This document shows positions 34,300 through 44,430 of a stretch of DNA of 64,000 nt, in pieces. A model generated the notes under the pieces. The model saw nothing but the letters and a program-made list of their open reading frames with translations. It did not search any database and was not told the DNA's origin. Numbering within the stretch: the first letter of the stretch is position 1; each line of letters starts with the position of its first letter. Source of the DNA: Prostheceraeus crozeri (Eukaryota; Platyhelminthes; Polycladida; Euryleptidae); assembly GCA_907163375.1 (NCBI GenBank), contig CAJQUW010000527.1, positions 366,898-430,897 of the forward strand, written 5' to 3'. The translations under genes and the position numbers were made by a program.

Positions 34300-35607
34300 C
34301 GTTCATGCTCCTCGAAACGGATTTTGAAAGATCTATTAGTTTGCCCAATGTAACTTTTGCTACAATGTTTACAAGCAAATTCGTAAACCACAAAGCGCAC
34401 ATCGCAGGGATAAGGGTTGTCGAGAAGATTACAGAGATTACAGTTTACATGTTTTTTAGCAGATTTTTTAGAAAGGTATTGGCTAGTGGTTTTATTAGGT
34501 TTGCTTATCAAGGTTACAGGCAGTTTGTATTTTCTTATTAAATTATTGATTTTTCTATTACAACTGTCATTAATAAAACTAAGAGAAAGCCTAACATTAT
34601 TCTAACCATTGCTTTTACAAGCTACGCTTTTACTTTTATCAAAATCGCTAGTTTTATAATTGTTTTTGCGTAATCTATTATGAAATTTTTCCTTAGCCTT
34701 ATTTTTGATAGTAGATGATGAGCATCTACTTTCGATGCGATTATTCATACTGCGGATATAATTATCCTTAACATGCTGAGGAAGCCAGCTTTCTCTTTGC
34801 AAAGTTATTTCAGAATGATTAGACTTAGAATACCATTCGCATAAAATCTGGTCATCGACGATTTTTATTGAGATATCTCAAAAAATTCAAAGAACTCTCG
34901 TTGTCAGGAATTTCTATGGTAAACTGTATGTCGTCGTTCACGGAATTGAAGGTACTTAAAATACTATGAAAAATGTCATCATTGTGTTCAAAAGGACCCA
35001 TGAAAATGTCATCTATATAGCGCAGAAAAATCGTGGGTCGGATATTTATCCTTTCCAGTCTACTTAAGGCCTCAGTTTCAATAAAGTGAATGGAAATAAT
35101 GGCAAATGGTGGGCTATAATGAGAACCCATAGCACAACCACGGGTCTGTAAGTAGGTTTGATTATCGAATTCTATTTCGTAGTTGTAAGCATTGAAAGAA
35201 AGCCCTTTCAACAAATTGTCTATGGTCAAGCCTAAATTGTCAATTTTGTCCCAATTTTGTTCAGCAAACTTTTGAACACAGTTAATTCCAAAATCGATAG
35301 GGATGCTGGGGTATAGGTTTTTAGCATCAAGCGAGATGAATTTTTTATTTAGTAAATTATTGAAATTGCAATTATCTAAAGCACTTATGAGAGATTCAGT
35401 ATTGGGAAGGAATGATAGAACCAATCTAGCTAGCTGATTTAAGACTTGGGTAGCTAGCCAGTCAACCTTTTGGGTAGGGCTATTGATGGTTGAAGCGATA
35501 GGCCTCAAAGGGAAGCCATTGTTGCCAGGCTCTTTGTGATCTTTAATAAGAGTTTTGAAAGTAGCGGGTCGAGTGCCGCAAGATTTTAGCCTTTCAACTT
35601 GTTTACA
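34101..35607 (-). pseudogene. PLE reverse transcriptase and GIY-YIG endonuclease, broken
   Basis: The RT begins abruptly at the arm junction (KQVERLKSCGTRP...). It then shows LRPIASTINSPTQKVDWLAT, SLDAKNLYPSIP with a catalytic aspartate, GCAMGSHYSPPFAIISI and FLRYIDDIF with the catalytic YIDD box. Downstream come a basic linker and an endonuclease: VVYEFACKHCSKSYIGQTNR (GIY-YIG equivalents VVY and YIG, with the CxxC zinc pair of this group) and the terminal ENRLAEARYIRSRRPQLN helix. The frame is broken in a small number of places and the N-terminus is gone. The long frame that appears at 35608-35787 is antisense arm sequence, not protein. Confidence 0.85.
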
Positions 35608-35984
35608 TAGTTTACGTTTGCAGAACAATACTAGTGCCCTCTCCGAACAACCGATTAATGACCACGACAGTAACCTTGACATTTTCGATTTCACTATCAA
35701 TATCATTGCCAAGCATAGTTCGCCTCTTGAAAATCGTCTGGCTGAAGCTCGATACATCAGAAGTAGGAGACCACAGTTGAATCGCAAAGACGAGCTGGTT
35801 GGCTGAGAGATACTCTGTCTACGGTATTATATAAACCACGCACTCTGACTGCTTTTACCTTCTTTTTAGTGCACTGAGTCAGCGACTGCGTCGCGAAACG
35901 TTTGCCGTGTAAATATTTTTAGCAACTAGTTTTTATTAAAGCCGCTACTAAAGGGAGTGCCGAATTTTTTTTCTCATCCTCATC
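35608..35984 (+). repeat. PLE terminal arm (inverted copy)
   Basis: Carries the endonuclease tail (LENRLAEARYIRSRRPQLN) and 3' UTR on the plus strand, mirror of 33923-34299. It precedes the RT of the element and is joined to it at about 35607. Confidence 0.85.
35874..35899 (+). ncRNA. Degenerate hammerhead-ribozyme-like motif in PLE arm
   Basis: CTGA, then a perfect stem GCGAC-TGC-GTCGC (35882-35894), then GAAAC (35895-35899). The second half of the CUGANGA core is changed (CTGAGTCA). The mirror copy lies at 34008-34033 on the minus strand. Hammerheads in PLE terminal repeats are established; self-cleavage of this variant is doubtful. Confidence 0.4.
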
Positions 35985-36116
35985 ATGAACACCCTCCTAT
36001 ATAAGGCTATCAAATATGATTTACACGAAGTTCGAGAACACCAATTCCTTGGAAATCAAAGATATCATTCCAAATAGAATCGGCTCTACTTAGGGAAAAT
36101 TAACAATTATGAATGC

Positions 36117-36239
36117 TGAGAGAATCGAAAATTTCTTCGGGTACTCATGAGTCATCGGGGGGCCTATGAGTACCCGAAGAAATTTTCGATTCTCTCAACG
36201 GTCTGTCCGGGTACGTGGAGAACCACATCATGCATTCGT
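36117..36239. mobile_element. 123-bp insertion with a perfect 32-bp hairpin
   Basis: 36117-36148 and 36166-36197 are exact reverse complements (TGAGAGAATCGAAAATTTCT onward) across a 17-nt loop containing GGGGGG. The segment lies between two copies of AATTATGAATGC (36105-36116, 36240-36251); repeat G copy 1 shows the uninterrupted equivalent. So it is an insertion with a 12-bp duplication, asymmetric because the hairpin occupies only the left two thirds. No family recognised. It could be a pre-miRNA-like structure if transcribed, which I cannot judge. Confidence 0.7.
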
Positions 36240-36399
36240 AATTATGAATGCGTTTTAATCGCCACATTATGCTGACCTCAGAAATGTTCTCAGTTTGACA
36301 TGATGTTGAAGATCATTTGTAGGTTAAAAACAAAAATCTCGCGATTTACTCGCGTCAAAATGAAAGAGCGCGACATATGTGAAAGGCTCCATAGGCTGT

Positions 36400-38840
36400 A
36401 AAGCTAAAGAAACACCCGCACAACTTCTGCACTGCAAAAAGTTGCATGTGTGAAACATCCCCAACTTGTTATCATCGCAATTACAAAGGTACTTTGCGAA
36501 GAAGGAACTATACCTTTTCTCATACTCGCAGCTGTTGTCACAATCTGCATACTTGATGTTGAACGAGCGATTGCTTCTGAAACGTCGTCATGACGTAGGA
36601 TAGGTGTATTCTATGATGCCATATTCAATTTGGACAAGGAATTCTGGCAATCATTGTTGTTGACTCAATCTCCGACTGTCGAACAAAGACATTTAACGGA
36701 ATTAAGAGCTGTTCGCAAGGTCGAAGGGCATCGTGGTCAGAATTTATTAATTGTCTGCTCCGCTGTTTCCCATTAATTGGGATTGGTTCACTTCGCTACC
36801 AAAAGAGCATAGATTTTCGAAAGAATCCAATGCACTTTTTATGATTGAAGTTTCGGCGGTTCTTGAAGACGACGAGCACGACAATCCTCTTTGCCATCGC
36901 GAATTTCTTATTTTGAACACCTTTTTCCCTTCGTCCTTTATCTCTATATTACCCTTTCCTACGCATCACATCAATGGCTATCTCTAGCTTGAAAAGTGTT
37001 CTTAAATGACATTTAGCATATCTAGAAACTCATAGATCATTTTCTGATCGAGAGCCTATAGGAGTATCGTAAGGCAAAACCCTTCAAAACATCCGAATCA
37101 ACATCCGATTTGGTTGAGCAAAATGTTGACGCCATAACAAGCTACAAATGCTCACAATGGTTTGGATATTCCCTCACATAGATGGATCGCTGACGTGAAA
37201 GAGACTACATTTTTTCCTAGATTTTTAGATTTTCATATTTCAATAAATGATCTTGATTTACATAAATGCTCAATAAATAAGACTCAATAAACTCTAGTGT
37301 TTTCGATCAGGGGCTGCGTCATAGCTTTCTATTTATTCAATATTTTTAATTTTTGATGCAACATCTCATGTTTTTCCTGCGATAATCTTCTGCTGTCTCA
37401 ACAATTTTAGCGAATAAAATGACTTCTTTAATCTGAGGGACAAAGACACAAAACTCTAATGGAACCTTGGTAACAAGTGACTTGCTAACAAGATTGATTG
37501 ACTTTATGAGCATCTAAACTGCTGTTAAATGATTTTTTCATGGTCAAAGCTAAGAACAATGGAAAGTATTTATACCACATGCTGGTGGTATCTGAATTTT
37601 TTTCTGTTGAAATCGGTCCGACAATCTATACTATAAAATTTTTAATTCAAGTGTTTATTTGTTAAAGTTCATTTTGTTACTTCTACTTTGTATTTTTGAA
37701 ATTGAACTCTCAAAAATCAATTTAAAGCAGCGTGATATTTTACGCATTAATCACATAAGCAGATCATGTTCAATCATGTTGTTGTTTCACTACAAAGGCA
37801 CTAATGCAATAATGATAAACATCTCGTTCGCTGCACACATGGCATACACTCATGGAAAATTGGTAAATGATTTTGGATTTCGAAAAACGAACAATTCTCG
37901 GAATTCATCTATTCTGTAGAATGCAAAGCGAAAATTTGAATTAACTGCCGACTTCGATTTGATGGAGGCAAAATTCAATATATTCAACATATTTCAATAA
38001 CGACAAAAAATCAAAGTTTATTCGACTCAGTAACAGTAACCTGGGGATGAACGTCCGCTTTTAAATAAGAAATGATAATAATCTTTCAGTTTGTTAAGGA
38101 AACTACAAGAATGATTGCCTTCGTTGCGCGAAATTTGTGGATGTGCGTGTTTCACAGCGGAAATAATTAGTTTTGACTGTGAGGATGCTCATTGTTCACT
38201 GTTTTGCAGTTGAATAACAATGGACATTATTATTTTTACAACAAGGTTTTACAGACACTATTGCAAGCCATAGGATCTTGTTCGCGATAGTGCAATCTAC
38301 TTCATTACGGTATCATGATTTTCATGCATAGCGCAAGCAAAGTCACTCATTGTCAAAGTAACGCAAACAATTTCAGGAATGGTGAATCGGTGTTCATAAA
38401 TATGTCCAATATTCAAGCATATTTCTCAACTACGTATGCTGTATAACAAATAAATTTACGACGACCAAAAATTGGAAGATTTGCGTTGCATTTCGAATAG
38501 ATTACATCATCGACAGATAAATTGCCTTCTCTGCGTCTTTAGGTCAAGAGATGACACTCTCAATAATTATGGTCACGACCACAACTAGACACAAGGGGCA
38601 AGAAGATCAATTTTGTAATCAATGTGGTCTGTCTGCACTCTGACCGTCGAGATTCGTGTGTTCGCTGATGTGAGCTTCCTTTGCAATGCGCCCGCTTGGT
38701 CAATCAATCGCACAAGCCGAAAAGAGACGAATATCTATGTCAGTTTCTATCGCTTGCTGCAATTTGTCCTCTCTAGACTAACCCACACGCAAATGACTCT
38801 ATCTCAGTGTCAGCATCTCAGACAAATGACTGAAGTCACG
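36400..38840. other. Intergenic DNA, no gene recognised
   Basis: The frames 36751-36987 (+), 37659-37919 (+) and 38622-38846 (+) show no motif. A consensus splice donor AG|GTAAGT at 38841-38848 is discussed with the histone H3 entry. Confidence 0.4.
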
Positions 38841-39183
38841 AGGTAAGTCTCATGCAGTTCTTAAGCGCGAATAAGGATTTAATCGAGAACAAACATTTAC
38901 CTCGCATGTGAAAATTGCGTCGAGTACATCGCTACATGTGCTATTTAAAACATCAATCTCTCAACAACAAGGTCGCTAATCACTCAATACCAAGTATAGG
39001 AGAACCAGTTACAGATACGACGCGGAGGTCGACATGTTGAAGATGACTCTAGCGGTTTCTCATATCCAGAGCATAGAACGCGTAAAACATTATTCCTACT
39101 TCAAATTGTAGCAGATATTTTGGAACAATGAACGGCGTACTCTGAGTGCAGAGCCCACCTACTACTAAACGAGTGCCAACGAG

Positions 39184-39600
39184 ATGGCACGCACCAAGCA
39201 AACTGCACGAAAATCCATTGGCGGCAAAGTCCCACGTAAGCAGGTGGCCACTAAGGCTGCCCGCAAGAGCGCCCCAGCTACCAGCGGTGTGAAGAAACCA
39301 CATCGTTACAGGCCCGGAACTGTCGCCCTTCGGGAAATCAGAAGGTACCAAAAGAGCACTGAACTCTCGATCCGCAAGTTGCCATTCCAGCGACTTGTTT
39401 GTGAAATCGCACAGTACTTCAAGACCGATCAGCGATTCCAGAGCTCCGCTGTCTCTGCCCTCCAAGAAGCATCTGAAGCTTACTTCTTGGTCGGTCTCTC
39501 CGAGGACACCAACTGGTGCGCCAACCACGCTAAGCAGGTGACCATCATGCCCATTGGTGACATTCAACTTTCCCACCGTATGCGCGTTGAACGTGCTTAA
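39184..39600 (+). CDS. Divergent histone H3, 138 codons, uninterrupted
   Basis: Histone H3 packs DNA in the nucleosome core. The frame follows H3.2-type H3 from [10 protein letters not shown] to RVERA. Tail lysines 4, 9, 14, 18, 23, 27 and 36 and S10 and S28 are kept; A31 and SSAV are replication-type rather than H3.3. By my alignment there are about 18 substitutions in this nearly invariant protein, including T11I, L61S, R72C, D77Y, L82Q, M90S, F104S, R116Q and G132V, plus two in-frame one-residue insertions (F after Y99; IG in place of K122). R116 and the K122 region touch the H3-H3' interface and dyad DNA. No histone 3' stem-loop (GGCTCTTTTCAGAGCC type) follows; a different weak hairpin lies at about 39611-39632. 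No poly(A) tract is seen. It could be a decaying duplicate or a divergent variant; the long intact frame keeps the second option open. An AG|GTAAGT donor (38841) and AG acceptors near 39111-39114 would allow a 5' UTR intron (inference). Confidence 0.8.
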   Translation: MARTKQTARKSIGGKVPRKQVATKAARKSAPATSGVKKPHRYRPGTVALREIRRYQKSTELSIRKLPFQRLVCEIAQYFKTDQRFQSSAVSALQEASEAYFLVGLSEDTNWCANHAKQVTIMPIGDIQLSHRMRVERA

Positions 39601-39653
39601 ACAGCAAGCGCTAGTGAACGCGAAGTCACTAAAAGTCAAGATTGCACAAAAGC

Positions 39654-39945
39654 TCAGTAAATGGACAGTAAACCTGAATCCGTGCGATTGAAATTGTCAT
39701 TCCGCGCTATATGCCAAGTTTCTAAATATAGACGCCGCGTGTAATTGGATTCTCTTGCGACGATCTCTGTATTGTTCCAGTCAATGCGATGACCTTCAGA
39801 CAACGAATGTAGTGCCACAGCGGATTTGTCATCCTGCATCAGCTTTTAGTTGTTTTAGGCTGGTCTCCAGAGCATTACTCGTCTGGCCCACATACGAGAG
39901 AGGGCAGTCTTTGCAAGGAATCCGGTAAACGACTCCTCGTGTCTG
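39654..39945 (-). pseudogene. PLE GIY-YIG endonuclease fragment
   Basis: Reads GVVYRIPCKDCPLSYVGQTS (GVVY and YVG as GIY and YIG, with a CxxC pair), then KSAVALHSLSEGHRIDWNNT and SNYTRRLYLETWHIARN with the catalytic-helix glutamate and asparagine-rich end. These are all GIY-YIG blocks of a PLE or closely related retroelement. The RT is absent. The frame is broken. It converges on the H3 frame, its 3' end lying about 50 bp beyond the H3 stop. It differs clearly from the PLE at 34-36 kb, so at least two PLE lineages are present. Confidence 0.75.
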
Positions 39946-39969
39946 CTCTTTAGAAGGCCGGTCCTAAAG

Positions 39970-41590
39970 ACATTTTAACTTAACTTAAGATGGATGATGG
40001 ACAGTCATTCGAAAATTCGGTGCAAAATATAGATAATCGTCGAAGCGCAAATTCTGATAGAATTTCATCGACATGTAAATCTTTAATATCAAGATCTCTA
40101 CAAAAACCATCTGATATTGCCTGCTTTTTTAATGCAAACAAATGTCTACTTTATTTCTTGATTTACATAATGAATCTTCTAACTGATAAAATTTCATGTT
40201 TCAAATGATAGAATCTAGCGAAGCCATACAGAAACGAAAAGAAATATCATGCAAATTAGACATTGCAATCAGTTTCCGTTTTAGCTATCGTCTAGTGATT
40301 AAGAAACTCAATTTTCAAGGATAGATAGGGAAATGTTCCGTCCTCTGTTTCCTTGAGTAATGACAAGCTGCAGTTTCTCTAGCTTTTTCTGAAACGCCAT
40401 TGACTATCTTTTATTTCATTGTCATTATTCGTACTTTGTTTGGGATTGCCATAAGAGCAGAACGTAAGGACATCATTTCAGTAGATTTCCTATGTCTATT
40501 AGTCTCGCTTGCACAAAACTGAGTTAGTTGAATTTTTAGCATCTCGTTGAGCAATAAGAGGTTTTTATCAGATATTATCTGAAAGCCCTAGTAATTCAGA
40601 CAAACAAATAATTGTTTGTTACAGCAATGCACAAAGACGCTTGTTAAAAATGCATAAACAGTCAAGGACAGATGGCATCTGGTCCTGGTAAACATTGTCT
40701 CACGCGTGCGTGAAAATTGTATTTCCATACAGAAAAAAGGCGGAGCCTCCTAATATTATATCATTTGCAGAGACGAACTATGTAAGGATTGATAGTTTCA
40801 AAGCATCATTTGAAAATCATCAAAATTAGAGACGCAGGAAACACATTCTGTTTGAATCATGTAGCTCCCATCTTTTTGAAGATGATTTTAGAGCTCCGTA
40901 AAACCTCATCATAAGATCTCCTCATTCCATGACAACACATAATCATTCATTTTGTCATTCCAGGCAGTTAAGATGTATTGGGAAATTAAATGTCTATTGT
41001 TTCTACGTGCTTCTACGATCACTTCAACGCAATTTTGTTTCTTTTTATTTTTCTCCCATAAACTTTTGTGTCTACTAATTATGATGCATTTGTGATGCCG
41101 CTTTTTCTGTAATGAATGATTTTGAAAGTGATATGAGAACAACCTCCTAGTATCTATTTCTATATTGTTTCAAGATAATGAGAAAATAACGCTTTCCGTT
41201 GTGTTAATTTGTAGCACACATGATACTTGTATACGCTTATATAATAAGATATCGATTATAAACTTCTTTTCCATTGCCAAATTCAAAGTGAACAGAAGAA
41301 AGCTGTGACAGGTTATCAATCAATTTTGAATAGTAGTTGGAGAATGTTGATGCATATTGTCTCAAAATATGATATTATTTGTCTATCTTGCATGTTTTAT
41401 AAAAAATAAAATTCACATGAAGTAATGACGTCAACACGTTATTTTAGAATATTCTACCAAGTGTCCAATGAAATGCTTAGACATGAAAACGGTGCATAGG
41501 TACCTGTGCACTCAAAGAGAGCACTGATTCATTCCGAGTTTCCGAAAATATATTTCGCACAATGAATTATCATTGACTTTTCCGGATGGG
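39970..41590. other. Intergenic DNA, no gene recognised
   Basis: No motif-bearing frame and none of the repeat families noticed. Confidence 0.45.
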
Positions 41591-41765
41591 CAAACTCATA
41601 GAAATCCGACACTATAATGATAAAGGACAAGTACGAACGAGAGCATTGAAAGCAATAGAAGGTCGTGGTGGACATTGTTGGACATTTGTTTTCATGGACG
41701 CGATTGCTGCTTCCAGTGATTGACAGTAGGCCTAAGAAATGGCCAGCAGCTTATCCACAGAATTA

Positions 41766-41947
41766 GGCCTCAGCCACACTGAAAGCAAAGAAAACGCGAG
41801 CAATCGTATCTCCGGAAGTTATCAATCGCTCTTGTTTGCTTTGCTCGCAGTGTGGCAGTCTACAACTGCTGCAATGATGACTTTATATTTGCTGCAAAAC
41901 GCTTTGCTCGAAAGACGCTCGGAAAAGCTCGCAGTGTGACTGAGGCC
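41766..41947 (+). mobile_element. PIF/Harbinger-type MITE, 182 bp
   Basis: TIRs GGCCTCAGCCACACTG and CAGTGTGACTGAGGCC are flanked by TTA on both sides (41763-41765, 41948-41950), the 3-bp TWA duplication typical of PIF/Harbinger. It interrupts the first 15 bp of MITE B copy 3: the B copy at 29662 shows CACAGAATTAGACAGG unbroken. Non-coding. Confidence 0.85.
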
Positions 41948-41962
41948 TTAGACAGGTCGTCC

Positions 41963-42218
41963 CATAGAAATCGACAACAATAAAACCTCTAGAATGGAAG
42001 TTAAGCTTCATGCAATACACAATAGTGGCACATAAGTCCCACGCATTTTCACTGAGATACACTTGTCAACGGCTGTATCATTGGGTTAGAATCAGTCACA
42101 TGTGTAAATCAAAGCTTTCCATTGGTTTTTCATGCCCCAACCTAGTTCCCCCGGATGTGCCGCGACCTTGAGTCAAATTCCATTCTAGTCAACTTCAGTT
42201 AAACAATCTATTTCTATG
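41963..42218 (+). mobile_element. hAT-type MITE family C, 256 bp, intact
   Basis: Starts CATAGAAATCGACAAC and ends ATCTATTTCTATG. Exact 8-bp TSD GGTCGTCC at 41955-41962 and 42219-42226. Inserted in MITE B copy 3; the same site is empty in B copy 2 (CAGGTCGTCTCTTC). Non-coding. Confidence 0.88.
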
Positions 42219-42831
42219 GGTCGTCCCTTCTTCTGTTTGACTAGAAAGGAAACATTGGAACATGTTACGTTAATGAAATGGCACAATCTCCTGACTAAAT
42301 GCCATAGCAATCAAACAATAAGCAGCCAGTTCAGCATTAAACACGCCAAATTGTGCGAAGTTTCAGTGGTTGTTATCAACCGGATCACACAGCAAAGAGA
42401 CACAGTCGATATCAAGTTCTACAGAGAAGTTTGTGAACGTTTTTTCGTACGCCTGCTGACTTTTTTAATAAAGATCGGAGGGCCCAACATTATCGAGAAT
42501 ATTTTTGCGCAATGATCTGAATTCTTCGAATCTGAAGGAATCGTGGCGATCGGAGCATTTTGAAGGAATTCAGAGCAATCCGCAGTCGACGCACGACTAT
42601 TTTTCCTATCTCTGTAAGGTATTAAAAATTTCTTTTTGCCCACTTAATAGGTTCCCGCATGTGCCATAGTTTTGAATCAGTTTGCACTTCTAGCAAAGTG
42701 ACACAATTAAACAATCTACTTCTGTGAGCTTATCAGTGTACTGCGTCAATATTCACGGCTGATGTCCTACAGCTTTCAGCCGCCAGTACCCGGTTGGATT
42801 GCCTTTCGACGCCCGCTTCTAAGCAGCAAGT

Positions 42832-43041
42832 TCAATGGTGATTGCTGATCCATGCTTGATTTCTGCCACGGGATTGCTTCTCTAACACACTCTCTACCGC
42901 ATGATGCCATCTCTCCTTCATTGCCCTCCACATCTCTGCCAGATCGGCCTCGTCCGACCAGTTCCCGACAACCTCGTTGAACATCTGTTCCGTCGCGTTG
43001 TGGCATTCCTTGCGAGTACTTTCTATGGGTACTTTTTGCAT
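42832..43041 (-). pseudogene. LINE ORF2 linker fragment (tentative)
   Basis: A 69-residue frame with EECHNATEQMFNEVVGNW-like composition and DEADLAEMWRAMKERWHHAV followed by NQAWISNH. This resembles the stretch between endonuclease and RT in RTE/CR1-type LINEs, where a W...K..I helix is followed by a WIS motif. Neither enzyme domain is present. It lies between repeat H copies. Confidence 0.45.
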
Positions 43042-43049
43042 CGCAATAA

Positions 43050-43237
43050 CCCATAGATATCCGACACTCTAGTAACATAGGACTAGAACAGCGAGGGATA
43101 TTGACAGCAATAGTGAGGTACGTCGTGAACATGCATTGTCATGACGACGGTACCTAAGCGATAGCGGCTTCTAGTGGTTGATAATGTGAAAGTAACGGCA
43201 ACTTATCAGTGCACACTGCAAATATTCACGGCAATTA
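43050..43237 (+). repeat. Dispersed repeat H, copy 2 (empty site)
   Basis: Homologous to the two halves of copy 1, without the MITE B insertion. It begins beside a small CTATGGGT...ACCCATAG inverted repeat (43022-43056). Confidence 0.6.
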
Positions 43238-43330
43238 TCATTTCTTTTTACACTGTATATAAAAGCATTTTGATGAGATAACTTGTAATAGATCGCCTTG
43301 CGGCAGGAATCTTCGACTGCCTCCAGTTTC

Positions 43331-43333
43331 AGT

Positions 43334-43366
<33 letters not shown>

Positions 43367-43375
43367 TCGTTTATT
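43331..43375 (-). repeat. LINE 3' terminus: (AAGT)n tail plus ATCGTTTATT motif
   Basis: On the element strand the sequence ends GAACAATAAACGAT followed by TTAC repeats. The AATAAACGAT decamer is identical to that of the LINE at 15.9 kb although the microsatellite differs. Confidence 0.75.
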
Positions 43376-43504
43376 GTTCCACTACGATGATTCGGTGGAC
43401 ACTTACAATAGAACAGTAACAGTAACATCGATGTCATATACATTAATACACAGAATGAGAAGTCAATGGTTAATGAGGTACATAAAAAGGAAGGACAAGA
43501 AAGC

Positions 43505-44430
43505 TTATTTACAAAATCTGATAAAAGATCTGCTGAAGCGCACTGTTCTAGCGAGAGGTGGACACAAGACCGAGCAACTGCGTAAAGACATCTCCCTCAC
43601 TGGGCGGATCAAAAACAAATCTCTGAGGGGGTGGGATGGATCTGAACTTATAGTGTCAAACAATTTCTCACAGGTACAGTTCGCAGATTGAATAAGCGAA
43701 GAGTTCACAGAATGGGACAGTCCAATAATGCGATATACGCGACGTTCAATACGCAATAGGTCATTCAACAAGTACTGGGGTGCATTGCAGAAGCATGCAT
43801 GGGCATACGTCATGATGGAACGTATAAAAGCCTTGTAACATTTCATCATTAATGCTGCAGAACAGCCTGCACGACGCAGATTGCGAATAATAAAAATGCG
43901 CTGTGAAGCCTTCCTCACAATGTATTGAAACTGCAAAGTCCACTTCAGGTCATCAGAAAAAATAACACCAAGGTAAGAAAAAGAATTGACTTTCTTAACA
44001 ACCGTGTCACCGAGACGCACTGGGTTTGTTACCAAAGACGATTTAGTTGTGATATCCGTAACAAAACATTTTGAAAAGTTTATTTCCAGAGAAATAGAAT
44101 TAGCCCAGTTGATAATGTTGTCACACTCTAGCTGCAAATCATCATCACCAGAATTTCTGAGAAAATGGAGTAATAGAATATCATCAGCATATTGTATGAC
44201 AGATGAATTCGAGCACACCGGGGTTAGACTGTCAGTGGACAAGGCAAATAATACGGGTCCAATGACGCTTCCTTGGGGAACGCCACTGGGAAGAGACATC
44301 CAGTTAGAGCATTCGCCATTAATGGAAATACGTTGACGGCGTTCTTTCAAAAAATCAGCAATCCAATTTACAACAAACGATGGGACGGGAAACGTTTTAC
44401 ATGCACGAATTAGTTTGCTTCTTCTAAATA
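43505..44430 (-). pseudogene. 5'-truncated LINE reverse transcriptase, long open frame
   Basis: Open for more than 300 codons. It reads KLIRACKTFPVPSFVVNWIA then DFLKERRQRISINGECSNWM, SGVPQGSVIGPVLF, the catalytic QYADDILLL, FSYLGVIFSDDLKWTLQF and ends SRSFIRFCK. These are RT fingers/palm to thumb of a CR1/Jockey-like LINE. Upstream the frame runs straight into an (ATT)n tract at 44428-44444 where the element is truncated. No stop interrupts the retained part, pointing to a recent insertion. It has no endonuclease. The minus-strand start usually drawn inside it (TTG at 44350) is arbitrary, as coding continues upstream. Confidence 0.85.

Larger units (their letters stand above)
33925..36016 (-). 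mobile_element. Penelope-like element with inverted 377-bp ends
   Basis: Read on the minus strand, the element starts with an inverted copy of its own last 377 bp (35608-35984), then carries an N-terminally truncated RT and the GIY-YIG endonuclease, and ends at 33923-34299 with the same 377 bp in sense orientation. Inverted or tandem partial copies are characteristic of PLEs (pseudo-LTRs). A 12-bp direct repeat TGATTTACACGA at 33913-33924 and 36017-36028 probably is the TSD. It inserted into repeat G. The two arms are almost identical, so the insertion looks young, yet the coding region is broken. Confidence 0.85.
33690..36400 (+). repeat. Dispersed repeat G, copy 2, split by a PLE
   Basis: Block 1 is at 33772-33882 and block 2 at 36040-36375, matching copy 1. 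The intervening DNA is the PLE insertion (33925-36016). Block 2 is itself interrupted at 36117 by a 123-bp hairpin insertion. A C homopolymer (33649-33660) lies just upstream. Confidence 0.55.
41756..42726 (+). mobile_element. hAT-type MITE family B copy 3, containing two other MITEs
   Basis: TSD AGCTTATC at 41748-41755 and 42727-42734. Repeat H copy 2 has the matching empty site (AACTTATCAGTG near 43206). Removing the Harbinger-like MITE (41766-41947) and the C MITE (41963-42218) with their duplications leaves about 522 bp, the same as copy 2. Confidence 0.85.
41595..42763 (+). repeat. Dispersed repeat H, copy 1, split by MITE B
   Basis: 41595-41755 and 42735-42763 together match 43050-43237 (ATAGAAATCCGACACT, GACAGTAGG..., TTATCAGTG, AATATTCACGG). 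The break falls exactly at the 8-bp TSD of MITE B copy 3. The identity of H is unknown. Confidence 0.65.

Noticed and set aside
35608-35787. N-terminal part of the long minus-strand frame over the PLE
   Set aside because: It is antisense translation of the inverted terminal arm; genuine RT sequence begins only at about 35607.
39049-39639. 196-codon minus-strand frame
   Set aside because: Antisense shadow of the GC-richer histone H3 frame.
39590-39640. Histone mRNA 3' stem-loop after H3
   Set aside because: The only hairpin (TAGTGA/TCACTA) has the wrong sequence and loop.
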